From Phycisphaerales bacterium (GTDB lineage Bacteria > Planctomycetota > Phycisphaerae > Phycisphaerales > UBA1924): a stretch of 64,000 nt of DNA. Both the position numbers and the translations under genes were made by a program. Positions 26,090-36,300 of this stretch are shown in pieces (positions within the stretch are counted from its first letter, which is position 1; each line of letters starts with the position of its first letter). The stretch is taken from NCBI GenBank assembly GCA_905339235.1, contig CAJPFG010000004.1, forward strand, positions 1 to 64,000. Reading direction: 5' to 3'. The notes under the pieces are model-generated. The model worked only from the letters and a program-made list of their open reading frames with translations. It did no database searches and was not told the origin of the DNA.

Positions 26090-29000
26090 ATGAAGACTCG
26101 CTCTCAGCGTCACGGTCTGCTTGGATGCACGATGGGAATGATGGCCGCGGCGCTGGTCGCGGCGGCCGGGACCGCGTTCGGCGCGGCGCCGGGCGTTGGC
26201 GAGGGCGGGCTGCATGCCGAGCATGCGGGGCTGCCGTTCTTTGACGTTCGGCAGACGGCGGGCGAGGCCCCGTCCGCGGCGGTCGAGCGAGCCTTGGACC
26301 GGCACAAGGCCTCCGAGTCCTGGAAGCGCCGCGAGGCGCGGCGGGCTGAGTTGATGCGGGAGATTCCCGAACTGCGTTGCGATGCGGACCCGTTCTTCGG
26401 CACCCCCCACTTCCTGCGTTCCACGGCGCAGATGCTGACCGGCCCGAGCCAGAACGGCCCTCAGGCCGTTGTTCGGGACTACGTGCAGGCCAACCGGGAC
26501 CTCTTCGAGATTGACGCCAAGGAACTCGAGCAAGCGCTGGTCGCCCGCGACTTCAGCACCCACGGGATCATGCACCACCTGACGTTCCAGCAGGCTATCG
26601 GCGGCGTGGAACTTTTCGGCTGCATCATGCGGACGAGCGTGACCACCAGCGGCCAACTCATCAACGTCAGCAGCGCCATGATCCCCAGCCCCGACGGCGG
26701 TTGGAACCTGCCCGCGGAGAACGTGAACGCCGAGCAGGCGTTGCGGGCGGCCGCGGCCAACGCGGGAGTCACCGTCTCCTCGCCCCTCATCGCCGGGGAG
26801 GCGGAAGGCGCCGACGCGAAGACCACGTGGACGGTCGGGGAGGAGTTCGATCACTGGCTGCCGGTGGTGACACGGAAGGTGTACTTTCCGCTGACGCGCG
26901 AAGAGGTGCATCCGGCGTGGCACGTGACCGTGCCGACGAAGGGAATCGGCCATACGTACACGATGGTGGTGGATGCGGTCGATGGGCGCGTACTCTGGCG
27001 GCGGAACCTGCTTCGCAGCGATACGACGCAGCCGGTGACGTACCGCGTGTACACCTCCGACAGCCCGGCGCCGGGCAGCCCGGGCACGGCCACGCCGTCG
27101 GGCGCGCAGTTCCCGTTCGTCCCGCGGCAACTGGTGACGATCCCGCCGGCGACGCTGACGCTGGTGTCGCCCAACGGCTGGATCCCCGACGGCGGGTCCA
27201 CGACCAGCGGGAACAACGTGGACGCGTACCTTGACGCGGATGGAACGCCCAACACGCCCGACGTGGGGGGCCGGCCGGTGAGCGGGGCGCGCGTCTTCGA
27301 CTTCGCGATCGCGGTGGACGGCGCCAACATGCCCACGGGCGCCCCGAGCACCTACTCGATGGCGAGCGTCACACAGGGCTTCTATCTCGCCAACCTGTAC
27401 CACGACCGGCTTTGGACGCTGGGATTCGACGAGCCCGCGGGCAACTTCCAGTCCGACAACTTCGGGCGTGGCGGGCTTGGCGCCGACTACGTCCGAATGG
27501 AGATGCAGGACGCGGGCGGCACGAACAACGCCAACTTCGCGACGCCGGCGGACGGGTCGCTCCCCCGCTGCCAGATGTACCGGTTTACCGCGACGACCCC
27601 GGACCGCGACGGGGGCCTGGACGCCGACATCGTGTACCACGAACTGACGCACGGAACGTCGAACCGCTGCCACGAGTTGACGTTGTCGGGCACCCAGGCC
27701 GACAGCATGGGCGAGGGCTGGGGCGACTTCTTCGCGATCTGCCTGAACGCGGAGTCGGGAGACGACATGAACGGCGTGTACACCGTGGGCGCCCATACGA
27801 CCTTCCTGCTCTGGGACCCGGGCTTCAACACGAACTACTACTACGGCATCCGGCGGTTCCCCTACAGCACCGACGAGAACAAGAACCCGCAGACCTTCGC
27901 GGACATTGATCCCGCGCAGCAGGCGTACCCGCCGGGCGTGCCGCGGAACACGCTGGTCCCAAACTCGGCCAGCGAGGTGCACAACGCGGGCGAGATCTGG
28001 GCGAACGCGCTGCTGGAGTGCCGCGCAGTCATCGCCCAGGACGAGGGCTTCGCCGCCAACAACACCACCATGCAGGTGGTGCTGGACGGGATGAAGCTCG
28101 CGCCCTCGAACCCCAACTACCTTCAGGAGCGGGATGCGATCATCCAGAGCGACCTGGTGCGGTACGGCGGGGCCCACTACGGGCGTCTGTGGCAGGGGTT
28201 CGCGGACTCGGGGATGGGCTGGTCGGCCACGAGCCCCGTGGGCGGGTCCACCAGCGGCGTCGTCGAGGCTTTCGATGTCCCGGCGCCCGCGAACAACTCC
28301 TGCGCGAATGCCCTGGTCTACGCCCCGGGGGCTTCAACCTCCGGCACGACGGCCTCGGCGACGAACGACGGTTCCGCGGGCTGCGGGCTCTCCACGACGG
28401 CGCCCGACGTGTGGTTCCAGATGTTCGCCACGTGCACCGGCCGCCTGCGGGTGGATACCTGCGGCTCTTCCTTTGACACGGTGCTGTCGGTGCATCCGGC
28501 CTGCCCGGGCACGAGCGCCAACCAGATCGCGTGCAACGACGATCACGGCTCGGGGGTCGGCGGGTGCGGGGGGATCCGCGACTCCGCGCTGGAGTTCAAC
28601 GCCGTGGGCGGGACCACGTACCTCATCCGCGTGTCGGGGTACAACGGGGCGAGCGGCGCATTCTCGCTGAACTCCGAGTACGTGTCGGTCGGATCGGATG
28701 ACTGTGCGGGCGCGCCAAGCGTCGCCGACGGCTCGTATGTCTTCAACAACTGCGCCGCGACCACCGACGGGCCGCAGGAGCAGAACTGCTCGTTCTGCTG
28801 CGGCGATCTGCTGGTCAACAACGACCTGTGGTTCCGGTACACCGCGCCGGTCACGGGGACCGTCACAGTCGATACGTGCGGGAGCGGAGCGCCAACGTTC
28901 GATACGAAACTCGCGGTGTACGCGGGCTCCTGCCCCACCCTTCCCAACACGGCGATCGCGTGCAACGACGACGTGGGGAGCGGTTGTGGCAGTTCCACGG

Positions 29001-29302
29001 TGCTCTCCCGGGCTTCGTTCGACTCGGTGCTGGGCCAGCAGTACCTGATCCGAGTGGGCGGCTTCGGGAGCGCCCGCGGCACCGGCACGCTGACCATCAG
29101 TTCGGTTTCCGGAAACCCCTGCGACGCCGACGTCAACTGCGACGGCAGCGTGAACGGCTTCGACATCGAGGCAACGGAGCAGGCGGTCAACGGAGATTTC
29201 TCGAACTTCTGCCAGGCAACCGCCGACCTGAACGGCGACGGCGCCGAGAACGGGTTTGATATCGAGACCGAGGAACAGCGTGTGAACGGCGCGCCCTGCT
29301 GA
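26090..29302 (+). CDS. secreted M36 fungalysin-type metalloprotease with dockerin
   Basis: 1070 residues from the ATG at 26090 (AAAGGA upstream). Signal peptide, a long propeptide with an FTP-like fold (residues about 60-300), then the zinc protease domain with HELTHG (His517, Glu518, His521) and a third ligand Glu542 in GEGWGDFF. Two beta domains follow (around 28290-28680 and 28700-29100), each with DTCGSxFDTxLxV and IACNDDxGSG patterns like bacterial pre-peptidase C-terminal domains, and last the GC-type dockerin module ending NGAPC. It is an extracellular protein-degrading enzyme probably held at the cell surface. The propeptide likely inhibits it until cleavage. Confidence 0.92.
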   Translation: MKTRSQRHGLLGCTMGMMAAALVAAAGTAFGAAPGVGEGGLHAEHAGLPFFDVRQTAGEAPSAAVERALDRHKASESWKRREARRAELMREIPELRCDADPFFGTPHFLRSTAQMLTGPSQNGPQAVVRDYVQANRDLFEIDAKELEQALVARDFSTHGIMHHLTFQQAIGGVELFGCIMRTSVTTSGQLINVSSAMIPSPDGGWNLPAENVNAEQALRAAAANAGVTVSSPLIAGEAEGADAKTTWTVGEEFDHWLPVVTRKVYFPLTREEVHPAWHVTVPTKGIGHTYTMVVDAVDGRVLWRRNLLRSDTTQPVTYRVYTSDSPAPGSPGTATPSGAQFPFVPRQLVTIPPATLTLVSPNGWIPDGGSTTSGNNVDAYLDADGTPNTPDVGGRPVSGARVFDFAIAVDGANMPTGAPSTYSMASVTQGFYLANLYHDRLWTLGFDEPAGNFQSDNFGRGGLGADYVRMEMQDAGGTNNANFATPADGSLPRCQMYRFTATTPDRDGGLDADIVYHELTHGTSNRCHELTLSGTQADSMGEGWGDFFAICLNAESGDDMNGVYTVGAHTTFLLWDPGFNTNYYYGIRRFPYSTDENKNPQTFADIDPAQQAYPPGVPRNTLVPNSASEVHNAGEIWANALLECRAVIAQDEGFAANNTTMQVVLDGMKLAPSNPNYLQERDAIIQSDLVRYGGAHYGRLWQGFADSGMGWSATSPVGGSTSGVVEAFDVPAPANNSCANALVYAPGASTSGTTASATNDGSAGCGLSTTAPDVWFQMFATCTGRLRVDTCGSSFDTVLSVHPACPGTSANQIACNDDHGSGVGGCGGIRDSALEFNAVGGTTYLIRVSGYNGASGAFSLNSEYVSVGSDDCAGAPSVADGSYVFNNCAATTDGPQEQNCSFCCGDLLVNNDLWFRYTAPVTGTVTVDTCGSGAPTFDTKLAVYAGSCPTLPNTAIACNDDVGSGCGSSTVLSRASFDSVLGQQYLIRVGGFGSARGTGTLTISSVSGNPCDADVNCDGSVNGFDIEATEQAVNGDFSNFCQATADLNGDGAENGFDIETEEQRVNGAPC

Positions 29303-29339
29303 ATCGTGTCACGGCAGGCACATCGATTCCAACGTCCCC

Positions 29340-29363
29340 AGCCCCGCCCGCGCGGGGCTTTTT
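29340..29363 (+). terminator. rho-independent terminator
   Basis: AGCCCCGC / GCGGGGCT with loop CCGC and a CTTTTTCTTT tail, 38 bases after the protease stop. Confidence 0.85.
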
Positions 29364-29577
29364 CTTTGGCCTCATCAGCGGCAACTCGACAACCCTCGCA
29401 CGCGTGACGGGGATTCCCCCACAGGCCGGGAAACTCAGGCGCAGCAGAGAATCCGTCTTTATTTGCGATATTATTCTCCGCAATCTGGCCTCGAGGTCTG
29501 CCTTGCTACCGAGCGCCGGCCTGAGCCGATCTCCGTCGTGGCACCGGCACCGCGAGGCCCTTGCAGGGAGAAACATC

Positions 29578-30978
29578 ATGAACTCGTCCAACCACTTCCA
29601 CTGGTCGCGGCGGCCATTCGGACTTCTTGCGCTTTCGTGTGCTGCGGGCGCGGCGCTTGGTCAGGTCGCCACCACCCCGACGATGAACACCGACGCGCTG
29701 GCCCTCGCCCTCAACCCTGTCGGCCTCTCGATCACCGCCGTCTCTATTCACAACGGGGTCTCCGGTCAGTTCGGCACCTTCACCAACTTCGAACTGCTCC
29801 CGGTCACTATCCGGCCGGGCATCGTTCTCTCCAGCGGGGACGTCACCGACCTGACTCCCATTCCCGGCGCGGGCGACCCGGGGTACGACCCGGCCTCACC
29901 GCCCGCAAAGGTCAACAACCAGATGAACCCCGAGCCCGTCCGCGGCCACACGCCGGAGTTCGATGCCTTTGGATTCACGGCGGGAAACATCGAGAACTTC
30001 CAGGGCTGCTACGACGTCGCGGCGCTGCGGATCGACTTCACGCTGGACAACCCCAGCCCGATCAAGTTCGACTTCCTGTTCGGTTCGGTCGAGTACCCGT
30101 TCTGGACCAGCCAGTTCACCGATTCGTTCCTGGTGTTCCTCGACGGGACAACTCCATCCAACCAGATCACACTGGACTTCGCGGGCAACGCCGTGCAGGT
30201 GGGAAGCTCGTTCGCCGGCCTGGAGACGACAGGAGACATGAACTCGGCTTTCTCCAACCCCCACGGCGTGATCCACCATCTCACGACCACGTCCCCCATG
30301 CTTGCTGACGGTGAGCACTTCCTGATCTTCGAGATCGGCGATGTGAACGACCACATCCTGGACAGCGCTGTGTTCATCTCGAACCTTCGCGCCGAACCTG
30401 GCCCCGAAGGCACTCACGAGACGGAAGATCCTCCGTACGTCAACTGCCCGCACCTCAACGTGCAACCCGTCAACACCGCGGCGTGCGCCGAGAGCGCGGC
30501 GTCGTTCTCCGTCAGCGCGACCGGCATTCCCCCGCTGACCTACCGCTGGCAGATCCGGACCGCGCCGGAGACCTGGGCCAACCTCACAACTACTCCGCTG
30601 GCGCTCCCCTGCGGCGGCTGGGCACAGGCGAGCACGCCGGACGCCGCGGCCACGCAGATCACCATCAGCCCCTGCGCGGGCGTCAGCACCTACCGCGTCC
30701 GCTGCCGGGTGGCGAACGACTGCGGCGACCTCAACACCAATCACGTCACACTGACCATCCTTCCCGATTGGGACCCCGCCTGCGGCGGTTCGGGATGCGA
30801 CCCCGACGTGAACTGCGACGGCAGCATCAACGGCTTCGACATCGAAGCCACCGAGCAGGCGGTCAACGGCGACTTCTCCAACTTCTGCCAGGCCAGCGCC
30901 GACCTCAACAGCGACGGCGCGGAGAACGGGTTCGATATCGAGACCGAGGAGCAGCGCGTGAACGGAGCGCCCTGCTGA
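29578..30978 (+). CDS. choice-of-anchor L protein with GC-type dockerin
   Basis: 466 residues from the ATG at 29578 (CAGGGAG upstream); the longer frame from 29404 adds an N-terminus without a signal. Signal peptide ending AALGQ, then the choice-of-anchor L domain: MNTDALALAL, GIVLSSGDVTD, and DFLFGSVEYPFW with the FLDG and LDFAGNAV pieces. An Ig-like segment with cysteine pairs lies at about residues 300-405, followed by the dockerin module ending NGAPC. No catalytic motif. A surface-displayed binding or adhesion role is inferred. The protease upstream ends in an almost identical module. Confidence 0.85.
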   Translation: MNSSNHFHWSRRPFGLLALSCAAGAALGQVATTPTMNTDALALALNPVGLSITAVSIHNGVSGQFGTFTNFELLPVTIRPGIVLSSGDVTDLTPIPGAGDPGYDPASPPAKVNNQMNPEPVRGHTPEFDAFGFTAGNIENFQGCYDVAALRIDFTLDNPSPIKFDFLFGSVEYPFWTSQFTDSFLVFLDGTTPSNQITLDFAGNAVQVGSSFAGLETTGDMNSAFSNPHGVIHHLTTTSPMLADGEHFLIFEIGDVNDHILDSAVFISNLRAEPGPEGTHETEDPPYVNCPHLNVQPVNTAACAESAASFSVSATGIPPLTYRWQIRTAPETWANLTTTPLALPCGGWAQASTPDAAATQITISPCAGVSTYRVRCRVANDCGDLNTNHVTLTILPDWDPACGGSGCDPDVNCDGSINGFDIEATEQAVNGDFSNFCQASADLNSDGAENGFDIETEEQRVNGAPC

Positions 30979-31012
30979 CACCGCGTGAGATGGACACCAT
31001 GAGTATCCCGGG

Positions 31013-31041
31013 GTCGCGCCGACAGCAACTGCCGGCGCGAC
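31013..31041 (+). terminator. hairpin after the choice-of-anchor gene
   Basis: GTCGCGCCG / CGGCGCGAC, nine base pairs with an eleven-base loop, 35 bases after the stop and without a T-run. It may protect the 3' end or stop transcription with help of a factor. Confidence 0.4.
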
Positions 31042-31145
31042 TTCGCATTGCAGGCGACCGCATATCTCCTGGTGCGCGACGCACTGTACCGGGGCGACGG
31101 ATCCAAAAACAGCATCGCCGTGCAGTTGCGTGCACGGCGAGCCAA

Positions 31146-31220
31146 TGACCCCAAGGGGATTCGAACCCCTGTTTTCAGGATGAGAACCTGACGTCCTGGA
31201 CCGGGCTAGACGATGGGGCC
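31146..31220 (-). tRNA. tRNA-Glu (anticodon CTC)
   Basis: 75 bases fold into a full cloverleaf: acceptor GGCCCCA / TGGGGTC with discriminator A, anticodon stem TCAGG / CCTGA around loop TTCTCAT giving CTC, and T-arm with GGTTCGAATCC. The acceptor and anticodon identify glutamate. CCA is not encoded. Confidence 0.96.
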
Positions 31221-31319
31221 ATCGAGATGGTCCGTCAGGTTTGCGGCAGAAAGATAGCGGGGCAGGGCGGGGGGTCAAATCCGGCCGCGGCCTGGGGTTG
31301 GGCCTGCTGGTGGGACTTG

Positions 31320-31622
31320 TCAGGCGACGGATTCTGAGAGTTGGCGGCGGAGTTGAGAAAACGCGTAGACGGCGGCCTCTTCGGCGGTCTGGCCAACCAC
31401 CGCGCCGCGCGCCTGTCCGCCGGCGTCGCGCCATTCGGCGCGGTAGCAGTCGAATAACTGAATATGCCTGACCGAGAGCGCCAGGGCATGCTCGGCGAAG
31501 GCCGCTTCGATGTGGGCTTGTGAGGGGTACGGGCGGCCGCTTGCATCCAAAGGCAAGTCCTTCGGCTCCGGGACGTTCCAGCCCGTCTGATACAACGCGT
31601 CGATCGCGAAATCCAGGCCCAT
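31320..31622 (-). CDS. small conserved-looking hypothetical protein
   Basis: Not recognised. 100 residues starting MGLDFAIDALYQTGW with an AAAGGA site upstream. Acidic and amphipathic, with an alternating aromatic/charged pattern (HIQLFDCYRAEWRDAGG) and no signal peptide or membrane segment, so probably cytoplasmic. The helix-rich C-terminus (AEEAAVYAFSQLRRQL) looks well folded. It lies just downstream of the tRNA-Glu on the same strand direction but is unlikely to share its transcript. Confidence 0.65.
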   Translation of the reverse strand: MGLDFAIDALYQTGWNVPEPKDLPLDASGRPYPSQAHIEAAFAEHALALSVRHIQLFDCYRAEWRDAGGQARGAVVGQTAEEAAVYAFSQLRRQLSESVA

Positions 31623-31775
31623 TTTGACCGTCCTTTCGCTTCAAACGCGGCGGCGGAACGAATGCCGCCGGAGTGCGTCTCTGACTCCGAGTTTTCACAG
31701 ACCCCAAGCAGGGTGAGTATACCACTGCGTCATGCCCGGTTCGAGGGACAATTCGGAAGTAAGCGGCCCCCAACT

Positions 31776-32540
31776 TCACCGGGCCGGGGGGAACGCCAGC
31801 AGGGCGACTATGTCGTACATCGCGTGGGCGGCGACCACGATCCCGAAGCCCCGGGTGATAAAAACGCCCGCGAAATAGAGGCCCGCCACGCCGAAAAAAA
31901 GCACCTTGCGGCCGTCCAGGCCCCCGTCCGACGCCCAGACGTTGTGGTAAAACGCGAAAGTCACGGCCGAGACCAGGCTCGCCACAAAGAACCCGAATCG
32001 GTCAGGAAAGCGGATGAGGTCAACCAGGATGAGGTGGGCCGCGGTGATGAGAAGCAACCGGAAGAGCAGTTCCTCGTAGATCCCAGCGCCCAGCGCTATG
32101 GAGAGGTCCGCCTGCCAGGGCAACCTCCCCAGGGGCGCATCCGAGAAGCCGGCCCCGGGGGTGCCGCGGGCCACGAAGAGGCTGAATACCAGGAGCGGCA
32201 CGGCCCACAGCGCGGCCTCGAGCGACATCCCCGCGAGGACCTTCGGCCGGACGCGCCAGGGATCGTGGAGCAGGATGTGCCATGCGAGCAGCACGACCAC
32301 GAGGGCGATGGGGGGCACGTGGAGGCTGGCGGCGCCGAAGGCGTTGAAGAACGAACCGAGAATACTGCGGGCGCCGATGGTGTCGGCGCCCCTCGCTCCG
32401 CCAGAGAGGTAGGCGATCGACCCGATCTCGTAGGCGATCATGAGGGGGATCAGGAACACGAGAATGTGCAGTGGACGCGTCGAAACCAGCGCGTAGGGGG
32501 CGTTCGAAGAAATGCGTGTTGAACCGCCCGTGCGCGACAT
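31776..32540 (-). CDS. CPBP-family intramembrane glutamic endopeptidase
   Basis: 254 residues with about seven hydrophobic helices. The family motif EExxxR is seen as YEELLFR and the second motif FxxxH as FAFYHNV, followed by the HAMYD helix with the third conserved histidine. In eukaryotes this fold removes the last three residues of prenylated proteins; bacterial members (also called Abi) process membrane-embedded peptides or cleave other substrates. Inner membrane. It precedes rpsT on the other side but is on the same strand, 127 bases apart with a terminator between, so it is separate. Confidence 0.88.
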   Translation of the reverse strand: MSRTGGSTRISSNAPYALVSTRPLHILVFLIPLMIAYEIGSIAYLSGGARGADTIGARSILGSFFNAFGAASLHVPPIALVVVLLAWHILLHDPWRVRPKVLAGMSLEAALWAVPLLVFSLFVARGTPGAGFSDAPLGRLPWQADLSIALGAGIYEELLFRLLLITAAHLILVDLIRFPDRFGFFVASLVSAVTFAFYHNVWASDGGLDGRKVLFFGVAGLYFAGVFITRGFGIVVAAHAMYDIVALLAFPPAR

Positions 32541-32618
32541 CAGCGGAGGATAGTGTGCGACTGGGGAGTGCGCATGTCGGATGCGGGTCTTGAGGCCGCG
32601 CGAGTCGCGGCCGGAACG

Positions 32619-32642
32619 AAAAAGGGCCCCGATACGGGGCCC
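32619..32642 (-). terminator. rho-independent terminator of rpsT
   Basis: On the minus strand GGGCCCCG-TAT-CGGGGCCC is followed by TTTTT. It lies 25 bases after the rpsT stop and separates it from the CPBP gene. Confidence 0.9.
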
Positions 32643-32666
32643 CGGAATCGCTCGGATGGGAAGACC

Positions 32667-32939
32667 TCAGGCCGCCTTGCTCTTGGCCTTGAGACGGGCC
32701 GCGAGCCGGCTCTTGCGTCGCGAGGCCTGATTCTTGTGGATGATGCCGTTGGAAGCAGTCCGATCGATGATGCGGGAGACCTTCTTGAACAACTCGCCGG
32801 CCTCGGCAGGGGTGCCGTGGGCGATCTTGTCGTTGAGTTCCTTGATTGCCTCGCGCATCGTAACGAGGCGCCAGCGATTGCGGGCACGGTGCTGGACGTT
32901 CTGGCGGACGCGCTTCTTGGCGGTGCGGGAATGGGCCAT
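32667..32939 (-). CDS. rpsT: 30S ribosomal protein S20
   Basis: 90 residues, strongly basic, matching S20 throughout: MAHSRTAKKRVRQNVQHRARNR at the N-terminus (seen as MAHSRTAKKR), KKVSRIIDRTASNGIIHKN in the middle and ASRRKSRLAARL at the end. S20 binds 16S rRNA early in small-subunit assembly. Single-gene unit with its own terminator, as is common for rpsT. Confidence 0.97.
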   Translation of the reverse strand: MAHSRTAKKRVRQNVQHRARNRWRLVTMREAIKELNDKIAHGTPAEAGELFKKVSRIIDRTASNGIIHKNQASRRKSRLAARLKAKSKAA

Positions 32940-33087
32940 GTTCTGGAAACCGACCTTTCGTGAGTCCGGCGGCGGTGCCGGGCCTCAATCGTTGCGTGCT
33001 GACGGCCGGAATCAAGCGCCCGGGCGGCACGACTTGCCGGGGGGGTTGGGAGGGGTTATGGTTCTGTCCCGCTGAGAAGCGGCGAGT

Positions 33088-33161
33088 GCGGGCGTAGCTC
33101 AATTGGATAGAGCATCTGACTACGGATCAGAAGGTTAGGGGTTCGAGTCCCTTCGCCCGCG
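33088..33161 (+). tRNA. tRNA-Arg (anticodon ACG)
   Basis: 74 bases: acceptor GCGGGCG / CGCCCGC with discriminator G, anticodon stem TCTGA / TCAGA around CTACGGA giving ACG, T-arm GGTTCGAGTCC. ACG is normally edited at the first base to read CGU, CGC and CGA. CCA is not encoded. Confidence 0.96.
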
Positions 33162-33328
33162 TTGCGGCAGTGCCCCCGGTTGAATGACCGGGGGTCGCTT
33201 GCTTTTTGTGCCCTTGTGGAATGGCGGATGTCCCGTCCGGAATCATCTCCGAGTGCGGTTCGGTACACTGACGGCCCTTCGCGGGCCGGTTCCGGCCTTT
33301 CCGGGTTTCGAAATTCAGGAGTGATTCC

Positions 33329-36300
33329 GTGAAAACGAGCCAACTGCGTTGTGCGGGAGCATGGTCTGTGGTGGCGGCTGCGGGCGCGGCCTCTTCTGTG
33401 CTTGGGCAGGTCGCTCCCCACGCGGGGATGCTCCGCTGGCCGGACGTATCGGCGACACACATCGTGTTCAGTTATGCAAACGATCTGTGGATCGTGCCGC
33501 GGGCGGGCGGAATGGCCGCGCCCCTCGCCAGCCCGCCTGGGGCTGAGTCGTACCCCAAGTTCAGCCCGGACGGGAAGTCGATCGCGTTCGGCGGGAACTA
33601 TGACGGCAGCCGCGACTTGTACACGATTCCCGTGGAAGGCGGGGTGCCCACGCGGGTGACGTACCACCCGGCTGGGGAAGCCCTGTGCGACTGGACTCCC
33701 GACGGCGCGGCGCTGCACTTCACCTCCAACGGACTTTCAGGGTTGGGGCGGCAGACGTGGGCGTTCACGGTGCCCGCGAGCGGCGGCATGTTCGAGAGGC
33801 TGCCCGTGCCCTACAGCGGCTTCGGAGCGATCTCGCCCGACGGCACGTGGCTGGCGTACACCCCCCACTCCACGGACACACGCACATGGAAGCGCTACCG
33901 CGGCGGAATGGCGACGGACATCTGGCTGTTCAACCTGAAGGACAACACCAGCAAGCGCATCACGAACTGGGAAGGGACCGACACGCTTCCGATGTGGGTC
34001 CCCGGGGGCGACGGGCGGGTGGTGTACTACCTGAGCGATCAGGGGCCGGAGCACCGGCTGAACATCTGGTCGTGCACCGTGGGCACAGGCGAGCGGACGC
34101 AGGTGACGAAGTTCACGGACGACGATGTGCGCTGGCCCAGCATGGGTCCGGGCGCGAACAAGAAGGGGGAGATCGTCTTCCAGTTGGGCGCGTCGCTCAT
34201 GCTGCTGGATCTGGGCACGGCAAAGTCAGCGGAAGTGAAGGTCACGATTCCCGGTGATCGCCCGAAACTGAAGGTGCGGAACGTGGACACGTCGAGCAGC
34301 GTTTCCGGCGCCTCGATCTCACCCAGCGGCAAGCGAGTGGCGATCGAAGCCCGTGGGGACGTGTGGTCGGCCCCGGCGAAGGAGGGCGTGATCCGCAACC
34401 TCACGCGCACCGACGGAATCGCGGAGCGCAGCCCCTCGTGGAGCCCGGACGGGAAACTCATCGCGTACTTCTCCGACGAGACGGGAGAGAACGAACTGTG
34501 GGTTCGGGCTTCTGACGCGAAGCCGCCGGAAAAGAAGGACGATAAGAAAGACGAGAAGAAAGAGGACAAATCCGACGACGCGAAGGGCAATGACAAACCC
34601 GCCGATGAGGCCGCGCAGGACGAAACGCCCAAGCCCGAACCCAAGCCGCAGCCTCGCAAGTTGACCAACCTGGGGGCGGGGTACCGATTCGGCCCGACCT
34701 GGTCGCCGGATTCGAAGATGATCGCCTTCACGGACCAGGGTGGGCGGATCTTCGTCTCGGTTGTGGAGTCCGGAGAGACCAAGGAACTCGACAAGGACCC
34801 CTGGATGAACGGGCCGGGCCTGAGTTGGTCGAGCGATTCGAAGTGGATCGCGTACACGCGTTCGGATGAGGGCAACGGAAACGGCGTGGTGTGGATCGCC
34901 GACGCGAAGTCGGGCGAGAAGCACCAGATCACGACCGGCATGTTCGCCGCCGCGGCGCCGGCTTTCGACCGCAAGGGCGACTGGCTGTTCTATCGGAGCG
35001 CCCTGGCGGTGAACAACCCCGAGTACTCCGACCTGGACTCGACCTACGCGTACCGCGAAAGCGAGGTCATCCTGATGACGCCGCTGCGCAAGGACGTGAA
35101 GAGCCCGTTCCTGCCCAAGAGCGATGAGGAGACGCTCAAGAAGGACGACGCGAAGAAGGACGACAAGAAAAAGGATGAGGCGAAGAAGGACGAGAAGAAG
35201 GACGAGGAAAAGAAGAACGGCGACGACAAGAAACAGGACGCGAAGCCGGACGACGGCGTCACCGGCACGTGGAGCGGCACGGCCAAGGGCAACTCGCCGG
35301 AAATGGCCGCGGGCCTTCCGTTCACGATGACGCTCAATCTCGAAGAGGGCGGCGCGCTGAACGGGACGATCAACAGCGTGATGGGCGGCGGGCCCATCAC
35401 GGGCCACTACGACAAGGCGTCCGGCGAGATCACCTTCTCGTTCAGCATGGGCGAGGCCCAGATCTCGCTGAAGGGGAAAGTCGCCAATGGCGAGGCGAGC
35501 GGCACGTGGGAGGCGGGCGAGGACAAGGGCGATTGGACCGCCAAGCGATCGAGCGATCAGCCCGAAGACAAGAAGGACGGCGATGGCGAGAAAAAGGACG
35601 AGGCCGCGAAGGAAGTGAAGATCGACTTCGACGGCATGGAGGGTCGCTCGATCCAACTGCCGATCCAGGCCGGGAACTTTGGCGGGATGGCGGTGGCGGA
35701 CGGAGAGAAACTCATCTTCTCGCGCCAGGCCTCTCGCTCGGGCAGCGACAACGGCATCCGCGTCTACGAATACGCTGCCGACGAAAAGGAAGAAAAGGCG
35801 GTAACGGGCGGGGGCGGCTGGGAACTCTCGGCGGACGGCAAGAAACTACTCGTCACGCGGGGCGACTCGATTGTGATCCACGACGCGAGCGCGGGCGGGG
35901 GCAAGGCCCAGAACGTCTCGACCAAAGGCATGACGGCGCAGATCGACCCGCGCCGCGAGTGGAAGCAGATCTTCGACGACGCGTGGCGCATCATGCGTGA
36001 CTACTTCTACGAGCCGACGATGCACGGGGTGGACTGGGCCGGCATGAAGAAGCACTATGGCGCAATGCTCGAAGACGCCGCCAGCCGCGAGGACGTCAAC
36101 TGGATCATCAGCGAGATGATCTCCGAACTCAACATCGGGCACGCATACCTGGGGAACCCCGGCGATGTGGAGGGACAGCCCAGCGTGGGCGTGGGTATGC
36201 TGGGGTGCGATTTCGCCCTCGAAAAAACCGACGCCGGATCCGGCTACAAGATCACCAAGATCTACTCGGGCGGGGTGTGGGATGCGGACGCCCGCGGCCC

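Noticed and set aside
31000-33170. tRNA-linked genomic island between tRNA-Glu and tRNA-Arg
   Set aside because: No integrase, direct repeat or composition change; genes between are ordinary (rpsT, CPBP protease).
34530-35260. Lysine/aspartate-rich runs in the tricorn gene as a sequencing artefact
   Set aside because: Frame stays open, codons vary and recognised domains continue on both sides; a true linker.
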